This document shows, in pieces, positions 14,353 through 18,783 of a stretch of 18,783 nt of DNA. The DNA comes from Aquiluna sp. (GTDB lineage Bacteria; Actinomycetota; Actinomycetes; Actinomycetales; Microbacteriaceae): positions 1 to 18,783 of the forward strand of contig JALQVB010000013.1 in assembly GCA_023260495.1 (NCBI GenBank), read 5' to 3'. The position numbers were made by a program, and so were the translations under genes. Within the stretch, counting starts at the first letter, position 1. Every line of letters starts with the position of its first letter. The notes below the pieces were generated by a model. It searched no databases and was not told the DNA's origin. It saw only the letters and a list, made by a program, of their open reading frames with translations.

Positions 14353-15153
14353 CTAGCCCAAAAGGTTTGCCATCTGCTTATAGATCAGATCTGCCGCCTT
14401 GAGCGGCGACAGCCTTGACAGCCGGTCCATGAACTTGGCATCTGAGCCAATCGTGATTCTTGGGTTGTTGCTCTCTATCGCATCAACCATTGCCCTGGCT
14501 GCAACATCTGCCGGGGTGGTCTTCTGCTGCGGGGCATCTTCCATGTTGGCCGGGATTGCCATGCCGGAGTTCTGAGCAATGTTGGTTGCGATGGCACCTG
14601 GGAAGACCAGAGTGGTGTTCACGCTAGTTCCTTTGAGTTCAGAGCGCAGTCCTTCGGTGAGCAGCTTGATGGCCGCCTTTGATGCACCATAGACACTCTG
14701 GCCTGGAACTGGGGCGTAGGCACCCATAGAAGAGACATTTAGAAGGTGCGCCTCGGGACGGGTGAGCAGTCCTGGCAGGAATGCTTTGATCAGCATCAGT
14801 GGGCCATCAAAGTTCACCTTCATCACCCGCATCGCATCTTCGATGTCTAGCTCATTCACCTTGACAAACTTCTGGATAATCCCGGCATTGTTGATTAGCC
14901 CATCGACCTCGCCGAGCTTCTTAGCAACCTGCGCGGGAAGCTTGGCAACGGCGGCTGCATCGGTGATGTCCAGCGCGAAGGTCTCGACGGTTCCACCCAG
15001 GGCTGCGGCTAGCTTCTTGGTCTCGGCCAGGGTCTCCACGCGCATGTCAACGCCGGCAACCTTTGCCCCGCGGCGAACCAGTTCGAGTGTGAGCTCTCTA
15101 CCCATGCCAGATCCTGCACCGGTGACAACAATTACTTTTCCTGCGACCTTCAT
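14353..15153 (-). CDS. Short-chain dehydrogenase/reductase (SDR), classical type
   Basis: NAD(P)-dependent oxidoreductase of 266 residues, cytoplasmic. The cofactor motif TGAGSGMG is at 11-18, the structural NNAG at 88-91, the catalytic Ser region LNVSS at 138-142, and the catalytic YxxxK at 155-159 (VYGASK). Acidic D36 after the second strand (VAGVDMR) argues for NAD(H) preference, though an Arg follows two positions later. The ATG at 15153 has AGGA upstream on this strand at normal spacing. The substrate is unknown; it is a single gene, transcribed divergently from the NfeD gene across a 118-nt gap. Confidence 0.9.
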   Translation of the reverse strand: MKVAGKVIVVTGAGSGMGRELTLELVRRGAKVAGVDMRVETLAETKKLAAALGGTVETFALDITDAAAVAKLPAQVAKKLGEVDGLINNAGIIQKFVKVNELDIEDAMRVMKVNFDGPLMLIKAFLPGLLTRPEAHLLNVSSMGAYAPVPGQSVYGASKAAIKLLTEGLRSELKGTSVNTTLVFPGAIATNIAQNSGMAIPANMEDAPQQKTTPADVAARAMVDAIESNNPRITIGSDAKFMDRLSRLSPLKAADLIYKQMANLLG

Positions 15154-15218
15154 CAGATTTTCCTAACCGAGGGGCTACTGAACTCCTCAATTAGAGAATA
15201 CGCCCGCAGCTGACGGGT

Positions 15219-15246
15219 TTGTATTGTCTGTCCCTGCGCTTAGGCT
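15219..15246 (+). promoter_or_regulatory. Putative promoter of the nfeD-SPFH-nuclease cluster
   Basis: TTGTAT (15219-15224), 16-nt spacer, TAGGCT (15241-15246), then an untranslated leader of about 20 nt to the NfeD ATG. An alternative reading is TTGTCT (15224-15229) with TAGAGC (15246-15251). Both boxes are only partial matches to consensus. Confidence 0.35.
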
Positions 15247-15271
15247 AGAGCTAGCTCGTTAGGGGGCCAAC

Positions 15272-15682
15272 ATGACACTCGTTTGGTTGGTTGTGGTTGC
15301 GGCTTTGGTCGTGATTGAACTGATGACCTATGGTCTGTATTTTGCGGCGCTCGCGGTTGCCGCCGTTGTCCCACTGGGTCTTTCCCTCCTCGGCCTGCCA
15401 CTTTGGGCTCAAGGTGCTGGCTTCTTTGCCGCTGCCGTTGCGGCACTTGTGTTTGTTCGCCCCCTGATTGCCAAGTGGCAGGGGCAAAATCCAGAGAAGC
15501 AGACCAATACGGCAGCTCTGGTTGGCAAAGAAGCCCTTGTGCTGCAGGACGTCTCGGAGGATGCGGGGCTAGTCAAGGTCTGGGGCGAAGAGTGGAGCGC
15601 GCGGGTGCGCGAAGGTGTTCGAATGAAGGGTGCGAAGGTCACCGTCGAAGAGATCGACGGCGCCACGCTGATAGTGAGGTAG
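15272..15682 (+). CDS. NfeD-family membrane protein
   Basis: Protein of 136 residues of the short NfeD type. The first 70 residues are hydrophobic and form about three membrane helices. The C-terminal part (about 80-136: ALVGKEALVLQDVSEDAGLVKVWGEEWSARV ... VTVEEIDGATLIV, quoted in part) matches the NfeD OB-fold domain. NfeD proteins are regularly encoded next to SPFH (stomatin/prohibitin-like) proteins and are thought to help assemble them in membrane microdomains; the same pairing occurs here. Start ATG with AGGGGG about 6 nt upstream. The next gene starts 4 nt after its stop, so they are translated together. Confidence 0.88.
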   Translation: MTLVWLVVVAALVVIELMTYGLYFAALAVAAVVPLGLSLLGLPLWAQGAGFFAAAVAALVFVRPLIAKWQGQNPEKQTNTAALVGKEALVLQDVSEDAGLVKVWGEEWSARVREGVRMKGAKVTVEEIDGATLIVR

Positions 15683-15686
15683 GGAA

Positions 15687-16610
15687 ATGGATCTGATTGC
15701 AAGCCTAGATATCGGTGGCCTAATCACCACTGTCTTTTTGATTTCGGTGGCGGTGCTGCTGATCCGCTCGATCCGCATCATCCCGCAGGCGACTGCGGGC
15801 GTGGTGGAGCGACTTGGTCGCTATCACAAGACCATCAACGCGGGTGTGAACCTGGTGTTCCCGTTCATCGACGTGGTCCGCAGAACCGTAGATTTGCGCG
15901 AGCAGGTGGTGGACTTCCCACCGCAGTCGGTGATTACCGAAGACAACCTGGTAATCGAAATCGACACGGTGATTTACTTTCAGGTGACCGACCCAAAGGC
16001 GGCCACCTACGAGATTGCCAACTTCGTGCTCGGTATTGAGCAGCTCACCGTAACCACCTTGAGAAACAAGGTGGGAAGCCTGGACCTAGAAGATGCTCTG
16101 ACCTCTCGCGATGAGATCAATGGAGCACTAAGAACTGTTCTGGATGAGGCCACCGGTAAGTGGGGCGTGAGGGTGAACCGCGTTGAGATTCGCGATATCG
16201 TCCCACCGGAGTCGGTGCGTGAGTCTATGGAAAAGCAGATGAAGGCAGAGCGAGACAAGCGCGCCGCCATCTTGCTTGCCGAGGGAACCAAGCAGTCCGA
16301 CATTCTCACCGCTGAAGGAAACAAGCAGGCTGAGATTCTGCGCGCTGAGGGTGCCGCAAAGGCAACCATTTTGAAGGCCGAGGCAGATGCTAAGGCGGAG
16401 GCTCTGGTGGCCGATGGTGAATCCCAGGCTATCCAGAAAGTCTTCGACGCCCTTGCCGCAGCAGCGGTAACCGACCAGGCCCTTGCATACAAATACATCG
16501 AGCAGCTCAAGGAACTAGCTCAGGGAGATGCCAACAAGGTGTGGTTCATCCCAAGCGAGTTCTCGGCGGCAGCCAGTGCCCTTGGCAACATGTTTGGTCC
16601 GAAGAAGTAG
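15687..16610 (+). CDS. SPFH/band 7 protein (stomatin/paraslipin, QmcA-like)
   Basis: Membrane-associated scaffold protein of 307 residues. A single N-terminal membrane helix (about 10-27) is followed by the SPFH domain, with the family hallmarks VVERLGRYHKTINAGVN and the stretch around VDFPPQSVITEDNLVIEID. After it comes a long Ala/Glu/Lys-rich coiled coil (about 190-250), containing repeating units of the kind AEGxKQxxIL, and a short Phe/Pro C terminus. Such proteins form large rings or cages on membranes and organise or protect membrane proteins such as the FtsH protease. ATG start 4 nt after NfeD, with its ribosome site in the NfeD stop area. Likely cotranscribed with NfeD and with the downstream nuclease gene. 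Confidence 0.93.
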   Translation: MDLIASLDIGGLITTVFLISVAVLLIRSIRIIPQATAGVVERLGRYHKTINAGVNLVFPFIDVVRRTVDLREQVVDFPPQSVITEDNLVIEIDTVIYFQVTDPKAATYEIANFVLGIEQLTVTTLRNKVGSLDLEDALTSRDEINGALRTVLDEATGKWGVRVNRVEIRDIVPPESVRESMEKQMKAERDKRAAILLAEGTKQSDILTAEGNKQAEILRAEGAAKATILKAEADAKAEALVADGESQAIQKVFDALAAAAVTDQALAYKYIEQLKELAQGDANKVWFIPSEFSAAASALGNMFGPKK

Positions 16611-16633
16611 CAGGGTAATCGGGGGCTAATACA

Positions 16634-17473
16634 TTGCGCAGGTGGGGGCCAATCGTTGGCGCTTTGCTGCTGATCGGATTTATCGGCAACCTCTTCACGC
16701 CCGATGAGCCATCGCCGACGCAGACCGTGACGGCAGCACAGACTGCGGAGCAACCATCCACCAGCGAGCCGGCGGAGGGCAGCGAGTCAGAGCCAAGTGA
16801 GGCAACTACTGCTGCAGATTCAGCGGCGGAGCCGGAGCAAGGCCAAAGTGAAGAGCCGGTAACAGAGTCCATCTCACCCTCATCGGAGCCGACACGAACC
16901 TCCGAAGCTGAGCCTGTAGCAGATCCAGCCTCCACCGAGAGCAGTGACCTAGCTGATCTGCTATTGGCTTTGACGATCGCAGATGAAGTGACCACTGGCT
17001 ATGACCGGGATCTGTTCCGTCACTGGGTCGATGCCGATGGCGATGGCTGCGACGCCAGGCGCGAGGTGTTGATTACTGAGGCTGTGGTTGCCCCGTTAGT
17101 GGGAAGCGGTTGTTCCCTCACGGGCGGTGAGTGGTATTCGGTTTATGACGGGCAGGTCACCGATGATCCTTCAAAGTTTGATGTCGATCACATGGTGCCA
17201 CTCAAGGAAGCCTGGGATTCTGGGGCCAATGCATGGTCTAGCGAGACGCGCAGAGCCTATGCCAATGACCTAGACCTTGCACCTGCTTTGATTGCCGTCT
17301 CTGCCAGCTCCAATCGGTCGAAGAGTGATAAGGACCCGGCAGATTGGCTGCCGCCGCTTGCCAGCTACCACTGCCAATACGTTGAGGATTGGGTGCAGGT
17401 GAAGATTAAGTGGCAGCTGAGTGTAGACGAGCGGGAGTTTGCTGCCATTCGCAGCGTGCTGGCTGGCTGCTAG
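16634..17473 (+). CDS. Membrane-tethered DUF1524 (HNH-like) nuclease
   Basis: Protein of 279 residues. It has one N-terminal membrane helix (about 5-21), then a low-complexity linker of about 80 residues rich in Ser, Thr, Glu, Pro and Ala (24-104), then a C-terminal nuclease domain (about 108-279) of the DUF1524/GmrSD C-terminal type, with a beta-beta-alpha metal fold. Seen: YDRDLFRHWVDADGDGCDAR, the catalytic FDVDHMVPLKEAW with H186, and SASSNRSKSDKDPADW with N227. Four cysteines (139, 160, 247, 279) suggest disulfides and location outside the membrane. Similar secreted proteins are common in Actinobacteria; role is unknown, with DNA scavenging or inter-bacterial competition as possibilities. 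The start is TTG at 16634, 23 nt after the SPFH stop, with GGGGG about 9 nt upstream; no ATG is available before the helix. Confidence 0.82.
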   Translation: MRRWGPIVGALLLIGFIGNLFTPDEPSPTQTVTAAQTAEQPSTSEPAEGSESEPSEATTAADSAAEPEQGQSEEPVTESISPSSEPTRTSEAEPVADPASTESSDLADLLLALTIADEVTTGYDRDLFRHWVDADGDGCDARREVLITEAVVAPLVGSGCSLTGGEWYSVYDGQVTDDPSKFDVDHMVPLKEAWDSGANAWSSETRRAYANDLDLAPALIAVSASSNRSKSDKDPADWLPPLASYHCQYVEDWVQVKIKWQLSVDEREFAAIRSVLAGC

Positions 17474-17560
17474 TTTTCCGCTGGAACGGTGAAGCTTGAT
17501 TTCTAAACAGCTTCCCATTAGTCCTTCAGGCGCTACTGGCCGATTTGGCACCATCGCTCC

Positions 17561-17662
17561 ATGGAGCAATTCAGTGAGAATAGGACACCTGTCTACGTTT
17601 GGGGCTCACGCGAAGAAGTCATCGAACTCGCAGCTAGCAGATTTGAGAAACCATTTTGGTGA
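17561..17662 (+). other. Short open frame before the XRE gene, possible gene remnant
   Basis: A 33-codon frame from ATG 17561 to TGA 17660-17662, open further upstream to a stop at 17519-17521. Its last 25 residues (VYVWGSREEVIELAASRF and following) look protein-like, and its stop overlaps a GTG in the XRE frame as GTGA, as expected for a toxin gene before a HigA-type antitoxin. It is far too short for a toxin, has no clear ribosome site, and I do not recognise it. It may be a chance frame; the 221 nt between the nuclease and XRE genes hold nothing else I can support. Confidence 0.22.
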
Positions 17663-17687
17663 CAAACTTCTCAGCGCAACATAAACT
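17659..17687 (+). promoter_or_regulatory. Putative leaderless promoter of the XRE gene
   Basis: GTGACA (17659-17664), a 17-nt spacer and TAAACT (17682-17687). The A of the ATG at 17695 lies 8 nt after the -10 box, so the transcript would begin at the start codon. This fits the absence of any ribosome site before that ATG. Confidence 0.5.
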
Positions 17688-17694
17688 TGAATTT

Positions 17695-17994
17695 ATGGTC
17701 ACCAAAGACAATATCTTTGCCTCCCAGAATGCTCAAGAGGTCCGATTGGGTAACAGCATTGACTCTTGGTACAAACTGCACAGCGTGCTCGTGGAGGAGA
17801 GGGCGGCGCATACCCTGACCCAGCAAAAGCTCGCAGACCGACTCAGTATCACCCAGCCGGCAGTTTCTGTTTTTGAAAATAGCAACACCCTTGCGACCCA
17901 AATCGGAACCATCATTAGTTACGCAGCGGCACTAGGTCTAGAGGTCGAGTTTTCGCTCAAAAAGGCTGAATACCCAAACCTACCCGAGCGCTGA
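17695..17994 (+). CDS. XRE-family DNA-binding protein, HigA-like orphan antitoxin
   Basis: Protein of 99 residues if started at ATG 17695. Residues about 24-40 form a helix (WYKLHSVLVEERAAHT), followed by a Cro/CI-type helix-turn-helix (LTQQKLADRLSITQPAVSVFEN, in part, 41-62). The last third, IGTIISYAAALGLEVEFSL, matches the end of HigA-type antitoxins. I chose ATG 17695 because an apparently leaderless promoter fits it exactly; TTG 17656 or GTG 17659 would add 12-13 residues but would place the start in or before the -35 box. No HigB toxin gene is adjacent: upstream is only a short unrecognised frame, and downstream is an oppositely transcribed hydrolase, whose stop region overlaps this gene by 15 bp. 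It may be a stand-alone regulator or a relic of a toxin-antitoxin pair. Confidence 0.75.
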   Translation: MVTKDNIFASQNAQEVRLGNSIDSWYKLHSVLVEERAAHTLTQQKLADRLSITQPAVSVFENSNTLATQIGTIISYAAALGLEVEFSLKKAEYPNLPER

Positions 17995-18783
17995 ATCGAA
18001 AAAGTCCTGCAGCACCTTGGCGTAGCGCTCGGTCTCCGACAGCATGCCCTCGGTGTGGTCCGCGCCGCGGAAAGTCTCCAGGGTGATATTTGCTCCTACG
18101 GAGCTCGCGTAGTCAAAGAAGTCCAACGATGACTGGTAGTCCAGTCGCTGGTCACTATCGCCATGCAAGATCAACATCGGTCTGGTGCCAGCGTCTTTTA
18201 TGGCATCTGTCACAGCAGTCTCTGTAAGGTTCACACCGTGGAATAGCTGCGCCGAAGCCAGCGCCAGCTGCCAGAGGAATCCCGGGAAGCCCTGGTATTC
18301 CACCTCTCTGGTGGCGGCTGCGTTGAAGTCAAAGATTGTGCCCTCCATGGCAAAGGCCGAGACCATGTCGGTCTTCGCAGGAAGCAGGCTGGTTGCAATT
18401 GCTCCGCCGGAAACTCCAAACATGCCGAGCGATGCAGGCACGATGTTCTTCTCCGCCACCAGCCACTTCGCCACCTCGGCAAAGTCGCTGGACTCTTCCT
18501 GGCCTGCTGAGTGGCGACCATCGGTGCATGTGGACTCTCCAGTGTCGCGAGAGTCAACCAGCAAGACATTGAAGCCGGCTTTGACGAGCATGCCCGATGG
18601 CAACAGAGCATTGAAGTCGCGACGGGATGTTCCGATTCCGTGGGTGACAATCACGGTCTTGCCGTTGCCTTCAATCGGTGTGATCCACCAGGCGGATAGC
18701 TCAACTCCGTCCGCAACAGGAATGGTCACAGCTTCGTATGGAACTCCAACCATCCACCAGTCGGAGATGTCGTGCCCTACCCA
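17980..18783 (-). CDS. Alpha/beta hydrolase (5' end cut by window edge)
   Basis: Serine hydrolase of the alpha/beta fold, 267 residues visible. The frame stays open to the window edge (residues WVGHDISDWW precede the first internal ATG at 18753), so the true start lies outside and an N-terminal membrane segment is possible. Seen: the oxyanion region THGIGTSRRDF, the nucleophile elbow GVSGG with Ser encoded at 18409-18411, the acid in LHGDSDQRLDY, and the catalytic His in FRGADHTEG. The segment YEAVTIPVADGVELSAWW resembles the beginning of the hydrolase domain in peptidase S9/dienelactone hydrolase-like proteins (the 'alpha/beta hydrolase, DUF1100-like' kind). Substrate unknown. Its 3' end overlaps the convergent XRE gene by 15 bp. 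Confidence 0.87.
   Translation of the reverse strand, partial: WVGHDISDWWMVGVPYEAVTIPVADGVELSAWWITPIEGNGKTVIVTHGIGTSRRDFNALLPSGMLVKAGFNVLLVDSRDTGESTCTDGRHSAGQEESSDFAEVAKWLVAEKNIVPASLGMFGVSGGAIATSLLPAKTDMVSAFAMEGTIFDFNAAATREVEYQGFPGFLWQLALASAQLFHGVNLTETAVTDAIKDAGTRPMLILHGDSDQRLDYQSSLDFFDYASSVGANITLETFRGADHTEGMLSETERYAKVLQDFFDSALG

Noticed and set aside
16007..16510. 167-codon minus-strand open frame opposite the SPFH gene
   Set aside because: A shadow of the Ala/Glu-rich coiled coil; repetitive coding DNA often leaves the complement open.
16940..17473. Restriction enzyme of the GmrSD type
   Set aside because: Only the DUF1524-type nuclease domain is present; there is no GmrS/DUF262 domain, and the membrane anchor and cysteines point to an exported protein.
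1..18783. CRISPR arrays, insertion sequences or long repeats
   Set aside because: I saw no spaced repeat array, transposase-like frame or long duplicated segment; the only tandem repeat is the two-copy 11-mer at 6422-6443.

Overview
The window looks like chromosomal DNA from a small, moderate-GC actinobacterium, most likely of the family Microbacteriaceae (the freshwater Luna/Rhodoluna/Aquiluna type is a guess from gene content and base composition, not a test). The main evidence is the actinobacterial fhaA-fhaB-pstP-rodA-pbpA-pknA cluster beside a tRNA-Leu gene, an arrangement also known from mycobacteria, together with lipoproteins and secreted proteins of typical actinobacterial design. 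TTG starts are frequent.

Region 1 (1-6160, minus strand) is the cell-wall growth and division signalling operon, read right to left: two FHA phosphothreonine-binding proteins, a PP2C Ser/Thr phosphatase, a RodA/FtsW glycosyltransferase, a class B penicillin-binding protein, and a Ser/Thr kinase that runs off the left edge. Most neighbouring genes overlap by 4-8 bp, so the operon is probably translationally coupled. Kinase, phosphatase and FHA proteins form a phospho-signalling loop; RodA and PbpA make the glycan strands and peptide crosslinks.

Region 2 (6266-8661, plus strand) holds tRNA-Leu(CAG), a ribbon-helix-helix/PIN toxin-antitoxin pair with a tandem 11-bp repeat at its putative promoter, a TRIC/UPF0126 membrane protein, and a secreted His/Asp-rich protein of unknown role, closed by a strong terminator.

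Region 3 (8674-14006, minus strand) is a peptide/nickel-type ABC importer operon: lipoprotein binding protein, two permeases and one fused double ATPase. A strong hairpin lies between the binding-protein gene and the permease genes. Upstream is a 346-bp gene-free stretch with inverted repeats in the promoter region and a very strong terminator that points the opposite way, suggesting an unannotated plus-strand transcript.

Region 4 (14353-18783) has an SDR oxidoreductase (minus), then a plus-strand cluster of NfeD, SPFH/stomatin and a membrane-tethered DUF1524 (HNH-like) nuclease, then an orphan HigA-like XRE regulator with an apparently leaderless promoter, overlapping tail-to-tail with an alpha/beta hydrolase that runs off the right edge.

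I see no CRISPR array, insertion sequence, integrase or phage gene. No clearly new multi-gene system stands out. The best leads are the structured intergenic region at 14093-14346, the orphan XRE locus, and the NfeD-SPFH-nuclease grouping.
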